This document shows, piece after piece, positions 10,467-18,128 of a DNA stretch of 64,000 nt (position 1 is the first letter of the stretch; every line of letters begins with the position of its first letter). The translations under genes were made by a program, and so were the position numbers. The notes under the pieces were generated by a model. The model saw only the letters and a program-made list of their open reading frames with translations. It had not been told where the DNA came from and searched no databases. Origin of the DNA: Methylacidimicrobium tartarophylax (GTDB taxonomy: Bacteria; Verrucomicrobiota; Verrucomicrobiia; Methylacidiphilales; Methylacidiphilaceae); contig NZ_CABFVA020000002.1 of NCBI RefSeq assembly GCF_902143375.2, forward strand, positions 1-64,000, written 5' to 3'.

Positions 10467-12314
10467 TTACTCTACGGTCACGCTCTTGGCGAGGTTTCTC
10501 GGCTTGTCAATATCCCGCCCCAGGGAGAGCGCCGTGTAATAGGCCAGCAGTTGGAGAGGAACGACGGTAAGAATGGGAGCGAGAAGCTCCGAACATTGCG
10601 GGATCAGAAAGACATCGTCGGCCAGCTTCCCGATCCGATCATCCCCTTCGCTCGCAATGGCGATCACGGGACCGCGCCTGGCCTTGACCTCCGCGATGTT
10701 ACTCACGTTCTTGTCGTAGACCCCATCCTGGGGGCAGAGGAAGATGCTCGGGATCCGCTCATCCACCAGGGCAATCACCCCATGCTTGAGCTCGGCCGCC
10801 GGGTGGCCCTCGGCCCGGATGTAGGTGATCTCCTTCATCTTCAGCGCCCCTTCGAGGGCGATGCCATATTGAAACTGTCGGCCCAAGAAGAGCATGGCCT
10901 CGGCATCGGCATATTTCTCGGCGATCGCGCGGATCTCCTTGTGGCGGGAGAGAACACTTGTCACTTGATCCGGAAGCTTCTCGATCGCCTCGATCAACTT
11001 TTTCCCTTGCCGAGCGGAAAGATAGCGCAATCGACCGAGCAGCACGGCGAGCAGCAGAAAGACCAATACCTGGGAAGTGAAAGACTTGGTCGCCGCAACA
11101 CCGATCTCCGGTCCCGCGTGCATGTAGACTCCTCCCTCCGTTTCCCGGGCGATGGTACTCCCCACCTGGTTGCAAATCCCAAGGACACGCATCCCCTTCC
11201 GCTTGGCTTCCCGGACGGCGGCCAGAGTGTCGGCAGTCTCCCCGGACTGGCTGACCGCAAAAACTACGGTCTCTCCGTCGAGCGGAGCATTCCGATAGCG
11301 GAACTCGCTCGCATAATCGACTTCTACCGGAAGATGGGCCAGAGATTCGATCAGATACTCCCCCACGATCCCCGCATGACGGGCCGTGCCGCAGCCGACG
11401 ATCACGATTCGCTGGATCCGCAAGAGCTGGTGCGGATTCATGTTGAGACCGCCCAACTTGGCGGTCGCTTCCTCGAGATCCAAGCGTCCCCGCATCGCAT
11501 TGCGGATCGCCTCGGGTTGATCGAAGATCTCCTTAAGCATGTAGTGCGGATAGCCCCCTAACTCCGCCTCCGCTTCGGTTTTCTCCACTTCGCTGATCTC
11601 GAATCCTACCCTGGGCCGAGTGAGAGAGGAGATGTCGAATCCGTCGGGACGAATCGCGACGATGTCGCCATCACTCAAGTAAACAACCCGCTGAGCCTGC
11701 CCGGAGACCGCCGTGACGTCGCTGCTCAGGAAGAACTCGCCGTTGCCGATGCCCAGAATCAGAGGACTCCCCCTCCGCGCTCCAACCAGTAGGTTTGGAC
11801 AATCCGCATGAATGACGGCAATCCCGTAGGTGCCAATCACCTCCGTTAACGCCGACCGGACGGCGTTTTCTAACCTTTGAGGATCCTGGGGGGGCAGGAG
11901 GTCATACGCTTCGCCAATGAGGTGAGCGAGCACTTCGGTGTCTGTTTCCGATTCGAAATGATGACCAGAATCGGATAGCCTTTGCTTCAAAAGCTGGTAA
12001 TTTTCGATCACTCCGTTATGGACAATGGCAAGCCGATGCGACTGGTCGAGATGGGGATGGGCATTGGCGTCACTCGGAATTCCATGAGTCGCCCAGCGAG
12101 TATGGCTCACACCGATCTTTCCCGGCAGGCCCTGTTTTTGAAGGGCCAGTTCAAGCTCGGAAATCCTGCCCTTTCGCTTGACGACGCCCAACTGCCCCTT
12201 GTCCAGGATGGCGATTCCGCTCGAATCGTATCCCCTGTATTCAAGCCGGCGCAGCCCGCTCAGCAACAGCGGCTGAGCCTCCTTTTGTCCGAGATAACCG
12301 ACAATTCCACACAT
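10467..12314 (-). CDS. glmS: glutamine--fructose-6-phosphate aminotransferase (isomerizing)
   Basis: Converts fructose-6-phosphate and glutamine to glucosamine-6-phosphate, the entry to peptidoglycan and LPS amino sugars. The 615-residue protein begins MCGIVGYLG, with Cys2 as the N-terminal nucleophile of the glutamine amidotransferase domain (residues 2 to about 235, with HTRWATHGIPSDANAHPH). Two SIS sugar isomerase domains follow (for example VFAVSQSGETADTL). The C-terminus RNLAKSVTVE is the conserved tail that closes the sugar site. Length is normal. It is divergent from glgC with 44 nt between starts, so both promoters must overlap there. No glmS ribozyme was recognised in that short leader. 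Confidence 0.96.
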   Translation of the reverse strand: MCGIVGYLGQKEAQPLLLSGLRRLEYRGYDSSGIAILDKGQLGVVKRKGRISELELALQKQGLPGKIGVSHTRWATHGIPSDANAHPHLDQSHRLAIVHNGVIENYQLLKQRLSDSGHHFESETDTEVLAHLIGEAYDLLPPQDPQRLENAVRSALTEVIGTYGIAVIHADCPNLLVGARRGSPLILGIGNGEFFLSSDVTAVSGQAQRVVYLSDGDIVAIRPDGFDISSLTRPRVGFEISEVEKTEAEAELGGYPHYMLKEIFDQPEAIRNAMRGRLDLEEATAKLGGLNMNPHQLLRIQRIVIVGCGTARHAGIVGEYLIESLAHLPVEVDYASEFRYRNAPLDGETVVFAVSQSGETADTLAAVREAKRKGMRVLGICNQVGSTIARETEGGVYMHAGPEIGVAATKSFTSQVLVFLLLAVLLGRLRYLSARQGKKLIEAIEKLPDQVTSVLSRHKEIRAIAEKYADAEAMLFLGRQFQYGIALEGALKMKEITYIRAEGHPAAELKHGVIALVDERIPSIFLCPQDGVYDKNVSNIAEVKARRGPVIAIASEGDDRIGKLADDVFLIPQCSELLAPILTVVPLQLLAYYTALSLGRDIDKPRNLAKSVTVE

Positions 12315-12358
12315 AATGCGGCCCCATTATTCTTCGCGGACAACCTTCGTCAATTCCC

Positions 12359-13666
12359 ATGACTCGATCGAACGGCTCTAATTTCTCTCCCTTCGACGTG
12401 ATCACCGTGATTCTGGGCGGAGGAGCGGGTACGCGTCTCTTCCCGCTGACCAAGGAACGGGCAAAGCCTGCCGTCCCCTTGGCCGGGAAATATCGCCTCG
12501 TCGACATCCCCATCAGTCTGGCGATTCATTCGGACCTCAAGCGGATCTTCATCCTGACGCAGTTTCAGAGTTCCTCCCTGCATCGACACATTCAACAGAG
12601 CTACCGGTTTGACGACTACTCCCAGGGGTTTGTAGAACTCCTGGCCGCGCAGCAGACCATGAAAGGCTCGTACTGGTACCAGGGAACCGCCGATGCCGTC
12701 AGGCAGAACCTGAGCCACTTCACGAGTCATCCGCATGAGTTGGTGTTGATTCTGGCGGGGGATCAGCTTTACCGGATGAACTTCCGGGAATTGATCGAAG
12801 AGCACGTGGCGACCTGTGCGGATTTGACGGTCGCCGTGACTCCCGTCCGGCAGAGCTTGGTAGGCGGTTTTGGAATCGTTCGGGTGACCGAGGAGCGCCG
12901 GATCGCCTCCTTCGTCGAGAAACCGAAAGAGCCGTCGCTTCTCAAGAAGCTGGCCATCGGCGACCCGTTCGTCTCTCTGCTTCGCCTGCCTCCCGAAGAG
13001 CCGCAATATTGGGCTTCGACCGGAATCTACCTTTTCAATCGGAAGGTGTTGGCCAACGCATTAATGAGTGGGGAGCCGGACTTCGGCAAAGACGTGATCC
13101 CCCGTCTCCTTTCCAGCCATCGGGTTTTCGCCTACGTCCACTCGGGCTATTGGGAAGACATCGGAACGATTCGCGCCTTCTACGAAGCGAACCTCGATCT
13201 CTGCGAACCGCAGCCGAAGTTCGATTTTTACGACAGCCGCTTCCCGATCTATACGCGGGCACGCTACCTACCCAGCTCAAAGATCTCGCAAGCGGACGTC
13301 TCCGGTTCGCTCATTGCCGAAGGCAGCGTGATTTCGGAAGCAAAAATCAAGCACTCGCTCATCGGGATCCGAAGTATCGTTCTGCCCGGAGCGACCATCA
13401 AGGATACGCTGCTCCTGGGGAATGACTACTACGAGACCGACGCGCAGGTGCTCGGGGCGGAAGGACGAGGCCTACCCAGAATGGGGATCGGCCGGAACAG
13501 CTTCCTGGAAGGAACGATCGTCGACAAGAACAGTCGAGTGGGCGACAATGTGCGAGTCTCCCCCGCAGGAAAACCCGCGAACATGGATGGAGACTGTTTT
13601 TTTGTCCGAGACGGGCTGGTGATCATTCCCCGCGGGGGGATTGTGCCCCATGGGACAGTGATCTGA
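12359..13666 (+). CDS. glgC: glucose-1-phosphate adenylyltransferase
   Basis: Forms ADP-glucose from ATP and glucose-1-phosphate, the committed step of glycogen synthesis. The 435-residue protein has the nucleotidyltransferase signature GGGAGTRLFPLTKERAKPA, the fructose-bisphosphate/glucose contact region YRLVDIPISLAIHSDLKRI, GTADAVRQN and the sugar site FVEKPKEP. A left-handed beta-helix C-terminal domain carries SLIGIRSIVLPGATIKDT. The sequence resembles the cyanobacterial/plant type more than the enterobacterial one by eye. The start is ATG 12359, close behind the divergent glmS start. Confidence 0.94.
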   Translation: MTRSNGSNFSPFDVITVILGGGAGTRLFPLTKERAKPAVPLAGKYRLVDIPISLAIHSDLKRIFILTQFQSSSLHRHIQQSYRFDDYSQGFVELLAAQQTMKGSYWYQGTADAVRQNLSHFTSHPHELVLILAGDQLYRMNFRELIEEHVATCADLTVAVTPVRQSLVGGFGIVRVTEERRIASFVEKPKEPSLLKKLAIGDPFVSLLRLPPEEPQYWASTGIYLFNRKVLANALMSGEPDFGKDVIPRLLSSHRVFAYVHSGYWEDIGTIRAFYEANLDLCEPQPKFDFYDSRFPIYTRARYLPSSKISQADVSGSLIAEGSVISEAKIKHSLIGIRSIVLPGATIKDTLLLGNDYYETDAQVLGAEGRGLPRMGIGRNSFLEGTIVDKNSRVGDNVRVSPAGKPANMDGDCFFVRDGLVIIPRGGIVPHGTVI

Positions 13667-13759
13667 CGCCGCCCGCTCCCTCCTCGGATCCGCCGGCACG
13701 CTCCCGCTGATTCCGCAAATCGCAAACTTTTGCTTTGCCTGAGCCGCTTTTCTCGAAAA

Positions 13760-14752
13760 ATGATAGACATGTCCATTTCCGCGCCCGGCCGCCGTCGAGA
13801 GACGGTCCGTTGCCGCTGCGCGGGCACCTGCTATCCCAGCGACGGGCGGCAATCCCTTTCCTATTTCCGCTCTTTTTTCTCCGAACCGGGCGCCGCTCCT
13901 TTGCCGCCGGCTTCCCTGCCCGGTCGAGGCGATCTTCTCGGCGTTCTCTCCCCTCACATTGATTTCCGCGTCAGCCCAAGAGCGTACACTCACGCCTTTG
14001 CTCCACTGGCAAACACGCCTGATGCCGACTTCTACCTTATTTTGGGCGTGGGCCACCGTTCGAGGCTCGAATGGAGCATCGACGATCGCGATCTTCGCAC
14101 TCCGCTCGGCCGAGCCCTCGCCGAGGTCGAGTCGATTGCGTGGCTTCGCAACCGGGTGAGCTTCCCGTGCCACGATCCGGAGGCGCACGAGGGGGAGCAT
14201 TCGATCGAATTTCCCATCGTGCTTCTTCAAGCCCTTCGTGCCTTTCGAGGGAGCGATCGGCCGGTGCGCTTTCTTCCGGTTCTTTGCGGCGGGCTTTTCG
14301 ACTGGGTAGAGCAGGGGAGAGCGCCCTGCCGAAACTCGCCCTTCGACCAACTGGCGACTTTGCTCCATTCCCTGCGACAAGCTTACGGAGAGCGCATGCA
14401 GCTGATTGTCAGCATTGATGGTTGCCATATGGGCCCGCGTTTCGGACACCCGTTCGCGATCACTCCGCCACTCTTGGAACAGACCCGGCTTTGGGAGGAG
14501 GAACTCTGGCAAACCGTGGAGCAGGGGGACCTTTCCGCTTTTTTTACCCATCTGGGTCGGGAACGAAACATTCGCTTCTTCGACGGAGTCGGTGCTCTTG
14601 CGCTGCTGCTTCGCATCACCGAGTCTAAGGGGCGGTTGAAACGCACCTATTATGAGCAGTGGTTCGAAGAAGGGGATCAGTCGGTGGTCACCTTCACGAG
14701 CGGCTTGTTGCAGAGGAGCGAAGGACCGCTTACTGACGGAGCAAAGATATGA
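13760..14752 (+). CDS. Memo-like protein (AmmeMemoRadiSam system protein B family)
   Basis: A 330-residue member of the Memo/MEMO1 family, structurally related to non-haem iron dioxygenases, whose bacterial role is not settled. Family hallmarks are LSPHIDFRVSPRAYTHAF, LGVGHRSR, EGEHSIEFPIVLLQ, SIDGCHMGPRFGHPF and FDGVGALALLLR, which contain the conserved metal-site His residues. Neither usual partner (AMMECR1 protein or radical SAM protein) is in the window. ATG 13760 and ATG 13769 are both possible starts; neither has a clear ribosome binding site. The stop overlaps the gltX start by 4 nt (ATGA), implying translational coupling. Confidence 0.78.
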   Translation: MIDMSISAPGRRRETVRCRCAGTCYPSDGRQSLSYFRSFFSEPGAAPLPPASLPGRGDLLGVLSPHIDFRVSPRAYTHAFAPLANTPDADFYLILGVGHRSRLEWSIDDRDLRTPLGRALAEVESIAWLRNRVSFPCHDPEAHEGEHSIEFPIVLLQALRAFRGSDRPVRFLPVLCGGLFDWVEQGRAPCRNSPFDQLATLLHSLRQAYGERMQLIVSIDGCHMGPRFGHPFAITPPLLEQTRLWEEELWQTVEQGDLSAFFTHLGRERNIRFFDGVGALALLLRITESKGRLKRTYYEQWFEEGDQSVVTFTSGLLQRSEGPLTDGAKI

Positions 14753-16080
14753 GTAGCGTACGAGTCCGTTTCGCCCCTTCTCCCACAGGTTACCTTCATG
14801 TGGGCGGGGCGCGCACCGCCCTGTTCAATTGGCTCTACGCCCGTCACATGGGAGGAACGTTCGTCCTTCGCATCGAGGATACCGATTCTGCGAGAAATAC
14901 CGCCGATGCGGTGCGAGTCATCTTTGACGGTCTCCACTGGCTGGGGCTCGACTGGGACGAAGGACCCCTGCCCGCTGGAGGCGTCCGCGGCGATCGAGGA
15001 CCCTATTTCCAGAGCGAGCGGCGCGCCATCTACGATCGCGCACTCCGCCGGCTCCTCGATCGGGATCAAGCGTACGAAAGCGATGGGGCGATCCGTTTCC
15101 GGATGCCACGCAAGAAGATCGTGGTGGAGGACTTGATCTGCGGTGAAGTCGGTTTCGACTGTACCCTGGAACAGGACTTCGTGATTCAACGGAAGGATGG
15201 TTCTCCGGTCTTCCATCTCGTGAACGTCGTCGATGACCTCGAGATGCGGATCAGCCATGTAATCCGCGGAGAAGACCATCTTTCGAATACGCCCAAGCAT
15301 CTGGCCATCGCCGCCGCCTTAGGCGAAACCGCGCCTCGGTACGCCCATATCCCGCTCATCTTGAATCGCACCGGCTCCAAGATGAGCAAGCGGGATGTCG
15401 GCGCTTCCCTAAGCGAGTATCAAGAGGGCGGTTATCTGCCGCAAGCGGTGCGCAACTACCTCTGCCTTCTCGGGTGGTCCCTGCGGGAGAACCGTGAAGT
15501 CTTTCCGATCGAGACGGCAATCGGGAAGTTTGAGCTCAACCAGATCCATGGAAGCAATGCCCGGTTCGATGCAGACAAGCTTCTCTGGATGAACGGAACC
15601 TATATGCGGAGCCTGAGCGTGGAGGAGATTTTGCCCCATGCGCGAATCTGGCTCGAGAGGACCGGCTTCCCGATTGCGAAGTGGGAGCAGGACTACATCA
15701 AGGAGGTCGTCCTCTTGGTGAAAGAGAAAGTGAAGACCGGGAAAGAGCTGGTCGAATGGGCTCGTCCGTTTTTCCAGGAAGAGGTCTCCTTCGAAGAAGG
15801 CGCGGTCAACCGGTTTTTAAACCCTGCTGGCGTCCAAGCGCTTCGTGAGCTCCTGGACGATCTTTCGGAAGCAGCCGATTTTGCCTCTTCTGCACTGGAA
15901 GCTCGCTTTCGGAAGCTTGCGCAGGCTCACGAGACATCCGTTCGGACCTACGTCCATCCGGCACGCGTCGCCACCACCGGCCGCGAAGTAGGGCCAAGCC
16001 TCTATCACTCCCTGACGATCCTTGGCAAAGAACGGGTTCTTCACCGCCTTCGCCGAGCGATCGAGACTTTTGCCTCATGA
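14749..16080 (+). CDS. gltX: glutamyl-tRNA synthetase lacking the zinc-loop insert
   Basis: Charges tRNA-Glu for translation and for the haem pathway. At 443 residues it is short for the family. The class I signatures are intact: APSPTGYLHVGG (residues 10-20), LRIEDTD and KMSKR (211-215). In most GluRS the connective peptide has an insert of about 45 residues between AY(R/K) and the IRF strand, which in many species binds zinc. Here AYESDGAIRFRMP (about 108-120) joins the two directly. The anticodon-binding C-terminal half looks complete (LCLLGWSLRENREVFPIE; LGKERVLHRL). It overlaps memo and the next gene by 4 nt each. Confidence 0.93.
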   Translation: MSSVRVRFAPSPTGYLHVGGARTALFNWLYARHMGGTFVLRIEDTDSARNTADAVRVIFDGLHWLGLDWDEGPLPAGGVRGDRGPYFQSERRAIYDRALRRLLDRDQAYESDGAIRFRMPRKKIVVEDLICGEVGFDCTLEQDFVIQRKDGSPVFHLVNVVDDLEMRISHVIRGEDHLSNTPKHLAIAAALGETAPRYAHIPLILNRTGSKMSKRDVGASLSEYQEGGYLPQAVRNYLCLLGWSLRENREVFPIETAIGKFELNQIHGSNARFDADKLLWMNGTYMRSLSVEEILPHARIWLERTGFPIAKWEQDYIKEVVLLVKEKVKTGKELVEWARPFFQEEVSFEEGAVNRFLNPAGVQALRELLDDLSEAADFASSALEARFRKLAQAHETSVRTYVHPARVATTGREVGPSLYHSLTILGKERVLHRLRRAIETFAS

Positions 16081-16691
16081 CATGGGCCAATCGCGTCACC
16101 ATCGCGCGGCTGCTCTGCATTCCAGCCATGGCCGTGGTTCTCTGGCAGTACGGCAAGAGCCAAACGGAAGGAGCGGCAGACGATCGCTTTCGCATCGCAG
16201 GTCTTTCCCTCTTTCTGGCCGCAGCGCTCAGCGACGCGCTCGACGGATACATCGCTAGACACTGGCGACAGCAGAGCCGTCTGGGAAAGATCCTCGACCC
16301 GCTGGCGGACAAGCTCCTCTTGCTGGTCTCCCTTCTCTGCTTGACCACTCTCCCTTCTCCGCAGTCGGCTCCCCTCCCCTTCTGGTTCCTGGTCCTGGTC
16401 CTCATCCGAGACGTCTTCCTTCTCGGGGGCATCGGCTTTTTGTTCTTCCGTAAAAGAGAAGTTCCGATCCATCCCCATTGGACCGGGAAAGCAGCGACCT
16501 TTTTTTCCTTTATCACCGTGGCGGCCGCTCTTCTGAAGCTTTCTTGGGCGGCGGCGTCCTGCTGGATCGCCGCCGTCTTCCTGATCCTTTCGACCTGCTT
16601 TTACTTCGCTAGGGGATTGCGCATCCTGGTCCAAAGCGTATCTTGCTCCCCGCTTGCTTCCTCACGCAGCGGGAGCGCCAGTCTTCGTTAG
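16077..16691 (+). CDS. pgsA: CDP-diacylglycerol--glycerol-3-phosphate phosphatidyltransferase
   Basis: Integral membrane CDP-alcohol phosphatidyltransferase of 204 residues, probably making phosphatidylglycerophosphate. The full active-site motif DG-x2-AR-x8-G-x3-D-x3-D is present in DGYIARHWRQQSRLGKILD followed by PLAD. It begins MTWANRVTIARLLCIPAMAV, the usual first helix of PgsA, and has about five hydrophobic segments. The start overlaps the gltX stop by 4 nt. Other CDP-alcohol transferases share this motif, so PgsA is the most likely rather than the only reading. Confidence 0.85.
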   Translation: MTWANRVTIARLLCIPAMAVVLWQYGKSQTEGAADDRFRIAGLSLFLAAALSDALDGYIARHWRQQSRLGKILDPLADKLLLLVSLLCLTTLPSPQSAPLPFWFLVLVLIRDVFLLGGIGFLFFRKREVPIHPHWTGKAATFFSFITVAAALLKLSWAAASCWIAAVFLILSTCFYFARGLRILVQSVSCSPLASSRSGSASLR

Positions 16692-16727
16692 AAAACGAAT
16701 GGAGCGGTTTTCTGCGAAAAGCCAGAA

Positions 16728-18128
16728 ATGCCTATGCGAACTTTCGTGATCGTGGGACGTCCTAACGTCGGAAAGTCGACTCTCTTTAATCGGCTCTGTG
16801 GAAAAGAGATTGCACTGACCTATCGCGAGCCCGGAGTGACGCGCGATCCCCTTTCCGTCCGGGTTCGTTTCGGTGGCAAGCCGGCGGTTCTGATCGACAC
16901 GGGCGGAGTTGCGTTTTCCCGTGAGGAGAAGGAGCGGCCGCTTACCGATCTCACTCTGGCTACTCTCCGTCAGGCGAGCGATCTCCTCCTGGTTCTGGAC
17001 GGCCGATCCGGCCTTACCCCTCTTGACTGGGAGATCGCCGGGGTTCTGCGCAAGCTGGGCAAGAAAGTATGGGTGATTGCCAACAAGATCGATCAAGAGG
17101 AGCTCGACTCGCTGGCCGGAGAGCTCTCCGAGCTCGGCCTAGGCGAGCCAATCCCGATCTCCGCCGCCCATAACCGAGGCATTCGTCCGTTGCGAGAGAA
17201 ATTAACGGGAGAAGATCCCGTCCCTGCATCGCCCCGCGTCCCGGAAGAGCCGGCTCGACGGCTCGCCCTCCTCGGACGACCCAACGTCGGCAAGTCGACC
17301 CTCGTCAACGCGCTGATCGGCCAATCTCGCTTGCTTGTGGCTCCGGAGCCGGGAACCACTCACGACGCCATCGATATCGAGTTGGAATGGCGCAAGAAGC
17401 GATTTCTTCTGATCGACACGGCGGGATTAGCGCCACGCCACAAACAGCGGGAGGGGCTCGCGTCGAAGACGGCTGGGCGTTCCCTCCACGCCTTAGCCCG
17501 GGCCCATCTGGTGATTCTTGTGCTGGACAGCCATTCAGGCATCACGCGGCAAGACAAGAAGATTGCCGGTTGGATTCAGCGTATCGGCCGGCCTTGCGTG
17601 ATCGCGTGGAACAAGTGCGATCTTCTTCCGCAACCGACCGAGGGCAGGCGAACCGAGGCCCTTCTTGCAAAGGCGGTGAAGAGCGAGCTGCCCTTTCTGT
17701 CGTTCGCTCCCGTCGTCCCGTTGAGTGCCAGAGATGGCACCAATCTCGACCGTTTATTGGAGACGAGCCTCCGCGTCGACGAGCAAGCGGGCCAGGCGGT
17801 CTCGACCGGCGCTCTCAATCGGTTCTTCCAAAAAGCCCAGCGCCGTCTTCCCCCACCGGGATCGGGCGGGAGGCGCCTGAAAATCTATTACGCGGTAAAC
17901 GAAGCGCCACGGGATTCCGCAGCCGCCTCCCCCTTTCGCCTCCGCCTCTTTGTCAATGATCCACGGCTCCTCGTCGCCTCTTACGAGCGCTTCCTGGAAG
18001 CCCAGATCCGCAAGGAGTTCCCGCTACTGGGGCGTCCGGTCCACTGGAGCTGGAAAAAAGCGGAGGGAAGCGTTCCTAGCGAGAAGCGCCCCCTTCCAAG
18101 CCAAAGAAGGAAAAAATTCTCATCCTAA
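16728..18128 (+). CDS. der: GTPase Der (EngA), ribosome assembly
   Basis: Double-GTPase that acts in assembly of the 50S ribosomal subunit. The 466-residue protein has two complete G domains. G1 motifs are GRPNVGKST near residues 9 and 186, G3 motifs are DTGG and DTAG, and G4 motifs are NKID and NKCD. A C-terminal KH-like domain (about residues 350-450) includes LKIYYAVNEAPRDS and FVNDPRLL. An alternative start is ATG 16734. The last 53 nt overlap the 3' end of the convergent P-type ATPase gene. The tail after the KH domain is basic and low-complexity. Confidence 0.94.
   Translation: MPMRTFVIVGRPNVGKSTLFNRLCGKEIALTYREPGVTRDPLSVRVRFGGKPAVLIDTGGVAFSREEKERPLTDLTLATLRQASDLLLVLDGRSGLTPLDWEIAGVLRKLGKKVWVIANKIDQEELDSLAGELSELGLGEPIPISAAHNRGIRPLREKLTGEDPVPASPRVPEEPARRLALLGRPNVGKSTLVNALIGQSRLLVAPEPGTTHDAIDIELEWRKKRFLLIDTAGLAPRHKQREGLASKTAGRSLHALARAHLVILVLDSHSGITRQDKKIAGWIQRIGRPCVIAWNKCDLLPQPTEGRRTEALLAKAVKSELPFLSFAPVVPLSARDGTNLDRLLETSLRVDEQAGQAVSTGALNRFFQKAQRRLPPPGSGGRRLKIYYAVNEAPRDSAAASPFRLRLFVNDPRLLVASYERFLEAQIRKEFPLLGRPVHWSWKKAEGSVPSEKRPLPSQRRKKFSS

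Noticed and set aside
13760-14752. AmmeMemoRadiSam three-gene system
   Set aside because: Only the Memo component is present; neither the AMMECR1 nor the radical SAM partner lies in the window.
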